A stretch of DNA of 64,000 bases, from NCBI RefSeq assembly GCF_015234355.1, contig NZ_JADGMV010000005.1, positions 62,001 to 126,000 on the forward strand. The letters run 5' to 3'. Positions 46,936-56,910 of this stretch are shown here, piece after piece. This DNA is from Psychrobacter sp. NG25 (GTDB lineage Bacteria > Pseudomonadota > Gammaproteobacteria > Pseudomonadales > Moraxellaceae). Positions within the stretch are counted from its first letter, which is position 1, and each line of letters opens with the position of its first letter. The translations under genes and the position numbers were made by a program. The notes under the pieces are model-generated. The model was not told where the DNA came from. It searched no databases and worked only from the letters and a program-made list of their open reading frames with translations.

Positions 46936-47517
46936 ATGATTTTTGGTAAACCTGAAGAATTCGCTTTGTATGTTGATACTATCCAAGAACGAAGTAATGA
47001 ATTTAATGACCTAGAAGGCATAAGTGGTATTTGGTTAAAGAATAGATTATTCGTTACTAACTCAGGTTTAATTTCGTTACAAAGAGATTTCGAAAACATT
47101 ATTGAGACAGCACCGCAGCTTATAGAATGTTCAAACCTTTACATGCTTGATAATCTAGATATTCTAAAGGAAATATTAAAGAAAAGATTTCCTAACTGGT
47201 GTGCAAATTCAGATATAGAGTGGGAAGAAAACATCGATGAATGGCTTGATATCGCAGAGACTACTCAATATGATATTTGTCTTGAAAGTTGCACTATGGG
47301 AAATGCGCTAAGTTATTACTTATTTGCTGTAAAACACGATGATATGGTAAAAATATTAATGTATATAAAAAGCAAAGAACATGATTTCTTTAATTTCGGA
47401 ACGATAGTAGACAGTGATCTAGAATGTGTAGAAATATCGTATAGAGAATTTCAGACTATAATTGGCCAATTAGAAAGTTTTATAAAAAAAAGTAGACTTG
47501 ATATTTTAGGTCGTTAA
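46936..47517 (+). CDS. Imm42-like immunity protein
   Basis: A 193-residue acidic, soluble protein. The start MIFGKPEEFALYVD and the following GISGIWLKNRLFV resemble the Imm42 family of polymorphic-toxin immunity proteins, as far as I can recall the family pattern; this should be checked by profile search. Such proteins neutralise a partner toxin in the cytoplasm. No toxin gene is visible nearby, so it would be an orphan. AAAGG precedes the ATG by 11 bases. The gene is clearly AT-richer than its surroundings, consistent with horizontal transfer. Confidence 0.6.
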   Translation: MIFGKPEEFALYVDTIQERSNEFNDLEGISGIWLKNRLFVTNSGLISLQRDFENIIETAPQLIECSNLYMLDNLDILKEILKKRFPNWCANSDIEWEENIDEWLDIAETTQYDICLESCTMGNALSYYLFAVKHDDMVKILMYIKSKEHDFFNFGTIVDSDLECVEISYREFQTIIGQLESFIKKSRLDILGR

Positions 47518-47820
47518 TTTTTACTCTTAATACATTAAAAATAAAATTTTTTGTTTGAGCTGACAGTCCGCAATCAGTCAATAATAGTAGGATAAGAAAT
47601 AATCCCTGACGCAGCGAGTAATTATGATCTCACCATATCAGAAATAGCCCTAATTAGGGTATACCCCAAGGTAACCAGTTATTTTGCCCTTCAAACCTAT
47701 TAACAGACCACTTAAAATAGACTGGTATAATGAAACCATTTAAAACAGACCTCGTTAGGTTTCTGGCATCAACTATTTGAACAATCACGCTGATTAGCTA
47801 TAACTTCTCGGTACGGAATT
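47518..47820. other. 303-bp gap closing the accessory islet
   Basis: No gene. Contains two direct copies of a 16-bp motif at 47707-47722 and 47735-47750 (14 of 16 bases identical, ACCAYTTAAAAYAGAC). They may be the remains of a mobile-element end. Confidence 0.4.
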
Positions 47821-48288
47821 TTAACCAAACACTTGCCATAATATCCAAAACAACCCTGCCATAACGACAGCGATAACCAGCAACCGTTTCATCCAATAAG
47901 GCAGTAGTGGTTTCTTATATCCCAAGTCATCAAGCTGACTCTCTACGCCATCTTGCAGGTTCTTGAACGATTTACCTGTCTTATTGGCTTTGAGACGATT
48001 TTTGACCAATGTATCAGACTTATCCTCAGTCTCTTGCTCTCTATCGAAGCTAATAGCCTGATTGGGTATGCCTTGCTTGTTTGCGATAGTATTGAGCTTC
48101 TGCTGCTGTTTTACCTTTAGCTGTGTCTCATAATTATCAATCCGTATCTTGGCTTCATCCATGCTGATATTTTCGTCAGCTGCCAATGTTTTGATGGCCA
48201 TCACCAGATTGTTTTTTTCAATCATGATGGTGATCTCTTTTGGCAGCTTTGTATTGACTGGTTTTGAGCTAGGGTCGGCGTTAAACAT
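47821..48288 (-). CDS. Hypothetical protein with C-terminal membrane anchor (155 aa)
   Basis: Function unknown. I choose ATG 48288 (MFNADPSS) because AAGGAC lies six bases before it; the frame opens further upstream, and a later ATG at 48225 is also possible. The protein has a charged, probably helical N-terminal part with KIRIDNYETQLKVKQQQ, a Lys/Asp/Ser-rich middle and one transmembrane helix at the C-terminus (LLVIAVVMAGLFWILWQVF). A tail-anchored inner-membrane protein is likely. Base use is like that of core genes. It lies 159 bp downstream of ppa on the same strand but behind a terminator. Confidence 0.7.
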   Translation of the reverse strand: MFNADPSSKPVNTKLPKEITIMIEKNNLVMAIKTLAADENISMDEAKIRIDNYETQLKVKQQQKLNTIANKQGIPNQAISFDREQETEDKSDTLVKNRLKANKTGKSFKNLQDGVESQLDDLGYKKPLLPYWMKRLLVIAVVMAGLFWILWQVFG

Positions 48289-48370
48289 GGTTGTCCTTAT
48301 TGCGACGTAAAAATATAAATATAGTGTTGCGTTTATTATAGCTGCTTTATAGACATAATATTCAAGCAAA

Positions 48371-48406
48371 AAAATACCGCAATCATAATCATGACTGCGG
48401 TATTTT
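48371..48406 (-). terminator. Terminator after ppa
   Basis: A perfect 11-bp stem AAAATACCGCA / TGCGGTATTTT around a 14-base loop. On the minus strand it lies 41 bp after the ppa stop and continues into a T-run. Confidence 0.85.
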
Positions 48407-48447
48407 AATATCTATCTTTATCAGCATTTCTGCCAATCTTTGATAAA

Positions 48448-48978
48448 TTATAGATCTTTCCAGCGTTGGATAGATTTTTTGATCACTTCTTTGGCTTCTG
48501 CAACATCATCCCAAGACTCAACCACTGTGCTACCTGGTTTTTTCAGGTCTTTGTAATGGCTGAAGTGGTACTCTAACTGGTTGATGAGCTGCTTTGGTAA
48601 ATCAGCTAGGCTGTTGTAAGCATTGCCTGTGTCACGGTCGTCAGCAGGTACGACAACGATTTTGTCATCCACTTCGCCATCATCAACGAACTTCATGACG
48701 CCGATTACTTTGGCTTTTAAGAAAATGCCTGTCGGTAATGGTTGCTCAGTAAGCAATAACACATCTAGCTCATCACCATCTTCGTCAAGTGTTTGAGGGA
48801 TAAAGCCATAGTTACAAGGCTTGGCAAAAATCTGTGGATCAATACGATCAAGCTCAAATACTGCTAGCTCACGATTCCATTCGATTTTGTGACTGCTACC
48901 AGCTGGAATTTCTACTACTACGTTGATGATGCCGCCATCTACGTCGCCTGCGTCTAGAATTTTATTAAAATCAGCCAT
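48448..48978 (-). CDS. ppa: Inorganic pyrophosphatase
   Basis: Hydrolyses pyrophosphate to phosphate, pulling biosynthetic reactions forward; cytoplasmic, metal dependent. The family signature is DEDGDELDVLLL with the clustered Asp residues that bind Mg2+. VVEIPAGSSHKIEWN and YGFIPQTL are also typical of family I enzymes. Length 176 equals the E. coli enzyme. It is monocistronic with its own terminator. Confidence 0.97.
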   Translation of the reverse strand: MADFNKILDAGDVDGGIINVVVEIPAGSSHKIEWNRELAVFELDRIDPQIFAKPCNYGFIPQTLDEDGDELDVLLLTEQPLPTGIFLKAKVIGVMKFVDDGEVDDKIVVVPADDRDTGNAYNSLADLPKQLINQLEYHFSHYKDLKKPGSTVVESWDDVAEAKEVIKKSIQRWKDL

Positions 48979-49176
48979 AAAATGCTCCAGTTCTATTTTG
49001 TTTTAAATATTTGAATAATATATAAGGGTTGGGCTGCGATATTGTCATATCATCGCTGCACCAATTGTACCGACAGCGATTATAGCAAGTTTGCTACAAA
49101 TTTTCTCATATTGCTTAAGTCTAAGGGTGCAAGAGATTATGCAAAAAAAGATTATGCAAAAATGGACTCAAAGTAT

Positions 49177-50010
49177 TTATTTGGGTGCGAGTGCTCGTAG
49201 CTCAATCATTCCAGCATGACGTTTGGCAATATTATCAATCAGCTTCTGAGTCACTTGCTCATAGCTTAAAGCGTTGCTTATCTGTTGAGTATCTTGTGCA
49301 CTTGGCGCTTTTTGCATGGCCACAAAATCAGACAGACGCAGCATTTGCATACCTGCATAACCACAAGGATTGATAGCGTTGAATGCTGACAAATCACAAT
49401 TTAAATTGACAGCGATGCCATGGTAGCTAAAGCCGTGTTTAATCTTAAAGCCCAGCGAGGCCATTTTTCCAAGCATGATTTTATCATCATCAGGTGTGTC
49501 GTTGGTTTGCGTATCGGTATGGCTATCTGGTTCAGGCATATCCGCATATAAGTAAACACCGGGTGCATCGCGACGTGCGTGGGCGCTGATATTTTCACTC
49601 TTCGAGGCATCCGACTCTTGTAAGCATTCATTAATCACATCTTCGATAGCTTGTTCTGCATGTGAGACCAAGTTGCGCACACTCCAGCCCAAGCTGTGCA
49701 AGTCGAATAACCAATAAACAACCAGTTGTCCATGGCCGTGCCAAGTGACTTGACCACCGCGGTCAGTCTTGATGATGGGCGTATTGGTATGTTGTAAGAT
49801 GTGCTCTTCTTTACCTGCCTGCCCTAAAGTATAGACGTCATTATGATCGACAATCCATAATTCATCAGGCGTTCGCAGACCTTGTTCTTTTTTTAGAGTA
49901 ATACGGTCTAATGTACGTTGTAGCATCGCATCATGGGTCGGATTATAGTCGGCTGCTGATAGATATTTAGTGATAAATGTTTCATTAAGCGGTTGCGTGG
50001 TATTTTCCAT
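49177..50010 (-). CDS. lipB: Octanoyltransferase LipB
   Basis: Moves octanoyl from acyl-carrier protein to lipoyl domains, the first step in lipoate synthesis; it serves AceF among others. Catalytic residues are visible: K182 in LGKMASLGFKI and C216 in NPCGYAGM. GGQVTWHGHGQLVVY is the family signature. A Thr/Asp-rich insert at about 160-177 and a further one near 132-146 make it 277 residues compared with about 215 in E. coli. No lipA is adjacent. Confidence 0.95.
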   Translation of the reverse strand: MENTTQPLNETFITKYLSAADYNPTHDAMLQRTLDRITLKKEQGLRTPDELWIVDHNDVYTLGQAGKEEHILQHTNTPIIKTDRGGQVTWHGHGQLVVYWLFDLHSLGWSVRNLVSHAEQAIEDVINECLQESDASKSENISAHARRDAPGVYLYADMPEPDSHTDTQTNDTPDDDKIMLGKMASLGFKIKHGFSYHGIAVNLNCDLSAFNAINPCGYAGMQMLRLSDFVAMQKAPSAQDTQQISNALSYEQVTQKLIDNIAKRHAGMIELRALAPK

Positions 50011-50426
50011 GAGGGTAACAGTCTTATTGTTGTCTGGTTTAAGAGTTTAAATTATTAATATTTTGAATGTGTCATTTCTTGATATGAAGTGTAGCAGTTT
50101 TTAAGATTGGCACCCAAAACTATATTTTGTCACTATTTCGTCACTCTGTAACGCCTATACATACTAATAATGAAAAATCATCAGGCAGGTAGCGGTTTTA
50201 TAGTAGTCAGGCTATACAAACGCAGGAGTCAGTTTAATCTGCTGTTCATTGATCAATTGATACGCTACATTAGAATGTAATGAATGGAAGCTCACGATTA
50301 TTTATCGTTTAGAGGTTGCCATTGCCGCAATCCCTTGACTAGAAATATAGAGTCTTTAACCCAATATAAAAGCTATAACCCAACATAATAGTATAGTGAC
50401 GCCAAGACATATAACAAGGAAGCTAA
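50011..50426. other. 416-bp divergent intergenic region
   Basis: Between lipB and the aldehyde dehydrogenase gene. Near its right end a short direct repeat (TAACCCAATATAA then TAACCCAACATAA, about 50360-50390) may mark a binding site for the dehydrogenase promoter. No gene seen. Confidence 0.4.
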
Positions 50427-51911
50427 ATGACAGATAACAACCAGAATACCAGCGAGCAGACTGCAACCGATGCCAGTCTAGTCAAACAAGGAGCGCCTAA
50501 AATGCTTAGTACTGCCAATACTATTGATGAGATGCACGCACAGTTTGCACATCTGCAAGCACTAAGCCGGACGAAGCCAATCAACGATTGGGCAACTCGT
50601 GAGACCCAACTCGACAACTTAGAGATCATGCTCAGTGATAATCAAGTTAGCTTTGCTAAGGCAATCAACGCAGATTTTGGTTATCGTAGTGAGTCAGAGA
50701 CGCAGTTTGCCGAGCTGTTTCCGAGCTTTACGGGTATTAGCCATGCCAAAAAACACGGCAAAAAATGGATGAAAACTCAGCGAGCTTCTATTTCAGCCTT
50801 GTATATGCCTGCTCATAACGAAATTCAGCCGCAGCCATTAGGTGTCGTCGGTATTATGGTGCCTTGGAACTACCCATTGTTTTTGGCAGTAGGGCCGTTG
50901 ATTGATGCGCTGACGGCGGGCAATCGGGTGATGATTAAGATGAGCGAAGCGGCGCCACAATTTGCCCAAGCATTTGCGGATGCGGTTGCGCGCTATTTTT
51001 CTCCAGACATGGTTTGTGTGGTACTAGGCGAGGTCGATATCGCTGCTGCATTTAGCTCGTTACCGTTTGATCACCTGCTGTATACAGGGTCAACGGCAGT
51101 GGGCAAAAAAGTCATGGCAGCGGCGGCGCCTAATTTGACACCAGTCACACTTGAGCTTGGTGGTAAGTCTCCCGTGATTGTGTTGGATGATGCCAATCTG
51201 GAGTCTGTGGTTAATCGCGTGATGATGGGCAAGACATTGAATGCGGGTCAAACCTGTATTGCACCTGACTATGTGTTGATTCAGCGTCAACACCATGAGC
51301 AGTTCATCAGTTTGGCAAAAGCATGGATGGAAAAACACTATCCTAATATTGAAAACAATCCAGATTATTCTCGCATCATCAATGGTGACCAGTTTAAACG
51401 AGTGAAAGGCTATCTGGATTCGTTGTCAGGTAACGAGATACATCCGCTTACTGCTATTGAAGCCAATATTGAAACGCGTCTAATGCCGCCAGTGATTGTG
51501 AGTGAGCCTGCGGCTGATAGTACGGTCATGCAAAATGAAATTTTTGCACCGATACTACCATTGATGCATTATGAGACGCTTGATGATGCGATTGCGTTTG
51601 TGAATGCACGTCCACGACCATTAGCCTTATACATTTTTGGTGATAACTACGGTGGTATCGAAAAAGTGCGTAACAACACGGTTTCTGGTGGTCTATGTAT
51701 TAATGAGGTTTTGATACATGTGGCTCAGCATGATTTGCCGTTTGGCGGTGTCGGTGAATCAGGTACGGGTGTTTACCATGGCAAGGCAGGATTTGAGCGT
51801 TTAAGCCATATGAAACCAGTGTTTGTACAATCTAAACTAAACGGTCTGAATCTATTACTACCACCTTATGGTGGCTTGTTCAAAAAGGCCATGGCACTGT
51901 TTTTGAAATAG
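50427..51911 (+). CDS. Aldehyde dehydrogenase (coniferyl aldehyde dehydrogenase type)
   Basis: NAD(P)-dependent oxidation of aldehydes. The catalytic cysteine is in NAGQTCIAPDYVL and the general-base Glu in LELGGKSPVIV. GIMVPWNYPLFLAVGPL and the short length without a long C-terminus fit the class 3/coniferyl aldehyde dehydrogenase group. Length 494 with a roughly 25-residue Gln/Thr-rich start. The C-terminal hydrophobic stretch (LLLPPYGGLFKKAMALFL) resembles that of membrane-linked ALDH3 enzymes. AAGGAAGCTAA precedes the ATG. The natural substrate is not clear; long-chain or aromatic aldehydes are both possible. Confidence 0.9.
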   Translation: MTDNNQNTSEQTATDASLVKQGAPKMLSTANTIDEMHAQFAHLQALSRTKPINDWATRETQLDNLEIMLSDNQVSFAKAINADFGYRSESETQFAELFPSFTGISHAKKHGKKWMKTQRASISALYMPAHNEIQPQPLGVVGIMVPWNYPLFLAVGPLIDALTAGNRVMIKMSEAAPQFAQAFADAVARYFSPDMVCVVLGEVDIAAAFSSLPFDHLLYTGSTAVGKKVMAAAAPNLTPVTLELGGKSPVIVLDDANLESVVNRVMMGKTLNAGQTCIAPDYVLIQRQHHEQFISLAKAWMEKHYPNIENNPDYSRIINGDQFKRVKGYLDSLSGNEIHPLTAIEANIETRLMPPVIVSEPAADSTVMQNEIFAPILPLMHYETLDDAIAFVNARPRPLALYIFGDNYGGIEKVRNNTVSGGLCINEVLIHVAQHDLPFGGVGESGTGVYHGKAGFERLSHMKPVFVQSKLNGLNLLLPPYGGLFKKAMALFLK

Positions 51912-51965
51912 TGTTTTTAAAGCAACAGTCTTGCAAGAGCTATTGGCTATTTATTAATGATAGTA

Positions 51966-51999
51966 AAAAAGCATCTACTTAAGTAGGTGCTATTTTTTT
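51966..51999 (+). terminator. Terminator after the aldehyde dehydrogenase gene
   Basis: A 9-bp stem with one G-T pair (AGCATCTAC with GTAGGTGCT), loop TTAA, then seven T. Confidence 0.85.
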
Positions 52000-52203
52000 G
52001 TCAAAATTTTATTAAAGACGAAGGTGATTTACTCAATTGTAATGACAGTTTTTCGATAGGTTTGGCAGAATGATAATGGTTTTGAATAACCGAAAAATAA
52101 GCATTTGTCATCAGTCTGATAAGTCGCTACACTTTGTAGTAAGTCTAGACAGCAGTATCGTGTCATCGATTTAATGCCGCATTAATTATCAATAGGACAC
52201 CCC

Positions 52204-54159
52204 ATGCGCCAATGGATTGCGTTAAGTTTACTCTGTATGAGCGTGCTGTTACTGCCGATATCGGCGTCAGCAGCTTGCGAGTCGCCGATTAAATTTGGCG
52301 CGCTGACATGGGAAAGTGGTCAGTTTACCTCAGGGGTGCTCAAGTACATCGCTGAAAAGGGTTACGGTTGTACAGTCGAAGAAGTACCGGGCGCGGGTCC
52401 TGCGCTTGATACTGCGCTGTCACAGAACGATATTCAAGTCATCGGGGAGCAGTGGGTTGGCCGCTCACCAATCATGGAGCAGGCCATTGAGCAGAATAAG
52501 GTGGCAATCATTGGTGATACGCTCAAGGGCGGTGCAACCCAAGGTTGGTATGTTCCTAAATATGTATTAGAAGAAAACCCAGGTTTACGCAGTTATCAGG
52601 ATCTGCCTAAATACACTGAGCTGTTTAAAGATCCTGAAGATCCTAGTCAATCACGCTTTATGAACTGTCCAACTGGTTGGACGTGCGAGATATTCAATAC
52701 ACGATTGCTCAAAACCACAGGTTTAGACCGTGTTTTTAATAACGTTCATCCTGGCACAGGGGCTGCACTTGATGCCGAGATTTCATCGGCTTTTGAGCAG
52801 CATAAGCCACTCTTATTTTACTACTGGCAGCCTACGGGCCTGATGGCAAAGTATGATTTTGCGCCATTGGGTTTTCCTGCCCATAACGATGCCTGTTGGC
52901 AGGATTTGTTACTAGCAGATGGCACTATGGATTGTGTCTCTGGATTCCCTGTATCGCCTTTAGGTATTGCAGTCTCTACACCATTTATTGAGTCTAATCC
53001 AGAGCTGGCGGATGTCTTCAAAAAAATACAGTTTACTTCTGATGAGCTCAATGGCGCTATCTTAGAGATGAGTGAAAGCAAACGTAGCGGAGAGGAGCAA
53101 GCATTGCTGTTTTTGCGTGAAAACCCAAACGTTTGGCAAAAATGGTTATCTGACGAGGCTGCTACCAATCTTGCGGCGAAGTTAGGTATCAGCTTAACAG
53201 GCGATGCTATCGACAATACGGCTGTTAATAATAACTCTGCCAATGATAACTTTGCCAGTGATAACCAGCTCGGCCTCGCATCAAGCTTCCCCTCATGGTC
53301 ACTTGAGACACCGCTCAATAACACATTGGCAAGCGTTGTTCAAAATTACGGTGACGTATTTCGTAGCATCAGTACGATGGCATTAACCTATTTATTGCTA
53401 CCCATTGAGCGCCTATTAACGGTCATTCCACCATGGCTGATTATTGCGCTTGTCACAGTGTTGGGCTGGTTTGGTGTGCGCAAGGTTTGGTTTGCGCTGG
53501 CATGCGGTGCAGGGCTATTTTTGATTGGTGCATTTGGACTATGGGGTGCATTGATTGATACTTTTGCACTGCTCATCGTATCAGTACTGGTCACAGTGAT
53601 AATTGGTATTCCTATTGGCATTGCGATGGCAGGCAGTCAGCTGCTGCGCAAGGTTGTGACACCGATACTGGATGTCATGCAGACCATGCCAAGCTTTGTT
53701 TATCTCATACCAGTGCTCATGCTATTTGGGATCGGTAAAGTGCCAGCATTGTTTGCCACCATTATTTATGCACTGCCACCATTGATTCGTCTGACGACAT
53801 TAGGGATTACGCAAGTCAATCATGAGATGGTAGAGGCGGGGCGTTCATTTGGTAGCACACATTTGCAGCTACTCATCTGGATTAAATTGCCACAAGCATT
53901 ACCTAGCATTATGGCAGGCGTCAATCAAGCGGTAATGATGTCGCTATCCATGGTGGTGCTTGCTTCTATGATTGGCGCGCCTGGTCTTGGCGAAGATGTG
54001 TTGCAATCTATTCAAACCCTTAATATCGGTCAAGGCTTACAAGCCGGTACGGCGATTGTCATCGTGGCTATTATTATAGACCGTATTACGCAGGCATTTG
54101 GTCAAGGCAAGCGTGCCCGTCAAAAAACGATTGACGCGAGTAGAAAATCCATTGGTTAG
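52204..54159 (+). CDS. Glycine betaine ABC transporter: binding protein fused to permease
   Basis: Osmoprotectant importer combining two usually separate subunits. A signal peptide (about 1-23, ending SASA) leads into an OpuAC/ProX-type binding domain (about 24-320) with CESPIKFGALTWESG at its start. An Asn/Ser/Asp-rich linker follows at about 335-355. The rest is a ProW-type permease with about six helices and the ABC-contact loop EAGRSFGSTHLQLLIWIKLP. The binding domain precedes the permease, the reverse of the Lactococcus OpuA order. AGGAC lies before the ATG. The ATPase gene follows 79 bp downstream. Ligand is inferred: betaine, choline or a relative. Confidence 0.9.
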   Translation: MRQWIALSLLCMSVLLLPISASAACESPIKFGALTWESGQFTSGVLKYIAEKGYGCTVEEVPGAGPALDTALSQNDIQVIGEQWVGRSPIMEQAIEQNKVAIIGDTLKGGATQGWYVPKYVLEENPGLRSYQDLPKYTELFKDPEDPSQSRFMNCPTGWTCEIFNTRLLKTTGLDRVFNNVHPGTGAALDAEISSAFEQHKPLLFYYWQPTGLMAKYDFAPLGFPAHNDACWQDLLLADGTMDCVSGFPVSPLGIAVSTPFIESNPELADVFKKIQFTSDELNGAILEMSESKRSGEEQALLFLRENPNVWQKWLSDEAATNLAAKLGISLTGDAIDNTAVNNNSANDNFASDNQLGLASSFPSWSLETPLNNTLASVVQNYGDVFRSISTMALTYLLLPIERLLTVIPPWLIIALVTVLGWFGVRKVWFALACGAGLFLIGAFGLWGALIDTFALLIVSVLVTVIIGIPIGIAMAGSQLLRKVVTPILDVMQTMPSFVYLIPVLMLFGIGKVPALFATIIYALPPLIRLTTLGITQVNHEMVEAGRSFGSTHLQLLIWIKLPQALPSIMAGVNQAVMMSLSMVVLASMIGAPGLGEDVLQSIQTLNIGQGLQAGTAIVIVAIIIDRITQAFGQGKRARQKTIDASRKSIG

Positions 54160-54238
54160 TAGTCTGTCCAATCATATAGGTAATGACGATCAATATTTAA
54201 AGAGAAAATAATAAAAAATACCAATAGCGAGAACCACG

Positions 54239-55153
54239 ATGAATCATATCCGGCTAGAAAATATTAGTAAGATTTACAATGCCAGCAGTACGCAAGCAAA
54301 GTCTGTGATGGCATTATTGGCTGAAGGTATGGATAGTGCTGCGGTAAAGCAGCAAACGGGCTATTCGGTTGGGCTATATGATATTAATTTAGACGTTAAA
54401 GCGGGCGAGCTACACTGTATTATGGGGCTGTCAGGCTCTGGCAAATCAACCTTGATACGGCATATCAATCGCTTAATCGATCCAACCAGTGGCAAGATAT
54501 GGGTCGATACGAGTATCGATGCGCAGACTACTATCACAGATGACGATGCACTTGCTGCTACTCAAAAACCATCTGCGGCTATCAATGTGTTAGAGCTGAA
54601 TGATAAGGAGCTGCAACACTATCGCCAGCAAACTGTCAGTATGGTCTTTCAACACTTTGGGCTAGTGCCGCATATGACGGTTATGCAAAACGTCGCTTAC
54701 GGTTTACGTGTGCGAAAAATGAGTACCAAAGATCGCCACGAGGTTGCACGGTATTGGCTAAATGAGGTTGGGCTACCTAATTTAGAGCATAGCTATCCGG
54801 ATGAGTTGTCAGGGGGCATGCAGCAGCGTGTGGGTCTGGCACGTGCTTTGGCAACTGACAATCCAATCTTACTGATGGATGAGGCGTTCTCTGCACTTGA
54901 CCCACTCATTCGTGCTCAATTGCAGGACCAACTACTTGAGCTACAAGAGCGGCTACACAAGACCATTGTCTTTATCACTCATGACATAGATGAAGCGATT
55001 AAAGTAGGACAGCGTATCAGTATCTTAAATGGTGGACGCTTAGTGCAAACGGGCACGCCCAATGATTTACGCCACAATCCAGCAGATGATTATGTCGCAC
55101 AGTTTGTGCGTGCTAAAGCACAAAGCGTGTCTAATATTTATCGACAGGTTTAG
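54239..55153 (+). CDS. Glycine betaine ABC transporter ATP-binding protein (ProV-like)
   Basis: ATPase of the importer encoded just upstream. Walker A GLSGSGKST, Q-loop VFQHFGLVPHMTV, signature ELSGGMQQRVGLARAL and Walker B ILLMDEAFSALDP are all present. Residues between Walker A and the Q-loop carry an extra Thr/Asp/Ala-rich insert of about 25. It lacks the C-terminal CBS domains that let ProV/OpuAA sense ionic strength: at 304 residues it ends soon after the ATPase core. Gating must therefore differ from E. coli ProU or rest on the permease. The ribosome binding site is weak. Confidence 0.92.
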   Translation: MNHIRLENISKIYNASSTQAKSVMALLAEGMDSAAVKQQTGYSVGLYDINLDVKAGELHCIMGLSGSGKSTLIRHINRLIDPTSGKIWVDTSIDAQTTITDDDALAATQKPSAAINVLELNDKELQHYRQQTVSMVFQHFGLVPHMTVMQNVAYGLRVRKMSTKDRHEVARYWLNEVGLPNLEHSYPDELSGGMQQRVGLARALATDNPILLMDEAFSALDPLIRAQLQDQLLELQERLHKTIVFITHDIDEAIKVGQRISILNGGRLVQTGTPNDLRHNPADDYVAQFVRAKAQSVSNIYRQV

Positions 55154-55368
55154 GTTTATACGATATTTGCATGGAAGATGTGAGTAATCGTAGTAATTCT
55201 GCTGCAATTGATCGCGAACTCTGAAATAAGCGGTAAACTTCGTTATACTTGACGGCTTATTGAGGATTCGTCATGGATGAGAACCTCTAATTTATTGTCC
55301 GCATATGATGTCGCTTTGAGTGTTAGGTGGCGTTTATTTCTTATTTTTGTGTTTTTTAAGGCCATAGC

Positions 55369-56595
55369 ATGACCGCTACCTATACACCTATTATTACCTC
55401 GTTACTTGATAACGATTTGTATAAATTTACGATGCTACAAGCTATGCTGCATCAGTTTCCACAGACGCATGGTGTTTACCGCTTTCGCTGCCGTAATAAT
55501 GAAGATACTGTCTATCCACTGGCTGATATTAAAGAACAGCTAGAGAGGCAGCTAGACAGTTTATGCGAGCTGCGATTTTTAGAAGACGAGTTGGACTACT
55601 TGCGCAGTTTACGCTTTATGCGTTCAGATTTCGTTGATTATCTAGAGCTGTTTAAACTCAAACGTCGTTTTATCACTGTCAGTACCGATGATGAAGGTCG
55701 CTTGTTTGTTGATATTGAAGGGCCAATGATTCAAGCGATGTTTTTTGAAGTATTCGTCTTAGCCATTGTAAATGAACTATATTTTGATGCATTATCAAAT
55801 GCCAGCGTCATTGAAGAAGGTCAGCGTAGACTAGATGAAAAAGTCGAACTGTTGCATCAATATGCAGTAGAGCAGACGAAAGAAAACGGTGATACACCAC
55901 CATTTATTGTCGCGGATTTCGGTACTCGTAGACGGTTTAGCAAGGCGTGGCAAGCGCATGTGGTGCAGACGTTATATCAAGCAGAACCAAAAATCGTCAG
56001 CGGCACATCCAATGTGTATCTAGCAAAGAAATTAGGTATGACACCAATCGGTACCATGGCGCATGAGTTTATGCAGGCATTTCAGGCACTAGATGTGCGT
56101 TTGCGTGATTCACAAAAAGCAGCGCTTGAAGCATGGGTACATGAGTATCGTGGTGATTTGGGTATTGCATTGACCGATGTCGTTGGGATGGATGCATTCT
56201 TAAGGGATTTTGATTTATATTTTGCCAAGCTATTTGACGGTCTGCGTCATGATAGTGGTGATCCCTATGTCTGGGGTGATAAAGCGATTGCTCATTATGA
56301 GAAGTTAAAGATAGATCCGAAGACTAAAATACTCACCTTTAGTGATGGTTTGGATCTTGATAAAGCGTGGGAATTGCATCAATACTTTAAGGATCGCATT
56401 AGAACCAGCTTTGGTATTGGCACAAATCTCACCAATGATATGAGTCTTACTCCGATTAATATTGTGCTCAAATTGGTTGAATGTAACGGGCAACCAGTGG
56501 CCAAACTCTCTGATAGCCCAGGCAAGACCATGATCAATAATGACACGTATCTTGCCTATCTTCGCCAAGTCTTTGAGGTGGATGAACCGGAGTAA
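55369..56595 (+). CDS. pncB: Nicotinate phosphoribosyltransferase
   Basis: Makes nicotinate mononucleotide from nicotinate and PRPP in the NAD salvage pathway; cytoplasmic. The N-terminal [16 protein letters not shown] and the substrate-binding [21 protein letters not shown] are diagnostic. Length 408 is normal. AAGG lies eight bases before the ATG. It is convergent with xseB, with only seven bases between the stop codons. Confidence 0.96.
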   Translation: MTATYTPIITSLLDNDLYKFTMLQAMLHQFPQTHGVYRFRCRNNEDTVYPLADIKEQLERQLDSLCELRFLEDELDYLRSLRFMRSDFVDYLELFKLKRRFITVSTDDEGRLFVDIEGPMIQAMFFEVFVLAIVNELYFDALSNASVIEEGQRRLDEKVELLHQYAVEQTKENGDTPPFIVADFGTRRRFSKAWQAHVVQTLYQAEPKIVSGTSNVYLAKKLGMTPIGTMAHEFMQAFQALDVRLRDSQKAALEAWVHEYRGDLGIALTDVVGMDAFLRDFDLYFAKLFDGLRHDSGDPYVWGDKAIAHYEKLKIDPKTKILTFSDGLDLDKAWELHQYFKDRIRTSFGIGTNLTNDMSLTPINIVLKLVECNGQPVAKLSDSPGKTMINNDTYLAYLRQVFEVDEPE

Positions 56596-56602
56596 GTGTA
56601 AC

Positions 56603-56848
56603 TTAGCTGTCTACTTCATCAGATTTCACGTCTTCAGCAAAGGCTGCATCTAGTGCTTGTTGTACCGCATTGATGCGGGTCTCGCAAACGCGATAAGCCG
56701 CAATGGATTCTTCAACCGTTGTCATTAGATTATCAATGTCAGGCTCGTCTTGCTGCTGTAATTCAGCCGCATTGGTTTTTAAAATATCATAAGCCGCCTT
56801 AAAGGTTTTTGGGGCGGCTTTTTTACGTCGACGAGTAGGGGTAGTCAT
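56603..56848 (-). CDS. xseB: Exodeoxyribonuclease VII small subunit
   Basis: Small helical partner of XseA. The 81 residues contain TFKAAYDILKTNAAELQQQ, a leucine-spaced helix and the AYRVCETRINAVQQAL segment typical of XseB. AGGAAG lies five bases before the ATG. It follows xseA at 62 bp and is translated from the same transcript; in E. coli the two genes are unlinked. Confidence 0.92.
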   Translation of the reverse strand: MTTPTRRRKKAAPKTFKAAYDILKTNAAELQQQDEPDIDNLMTTVEESIAAYRVCETRINAVQQALDAAFAEDVKSDEVDS

Positions 56849-56910
56849 AAAGCTTCCTAATTTTAAAGGTAAGATAAATAGATGGGTAATCGTTAGATAT
56901 TATTATGTCG

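Noticed and set aside
52821..53324. A 167-residue minus-strand frame
   Set aside because: Antisense to the betaine binding-protein/permease fusion, whose domains are clear.
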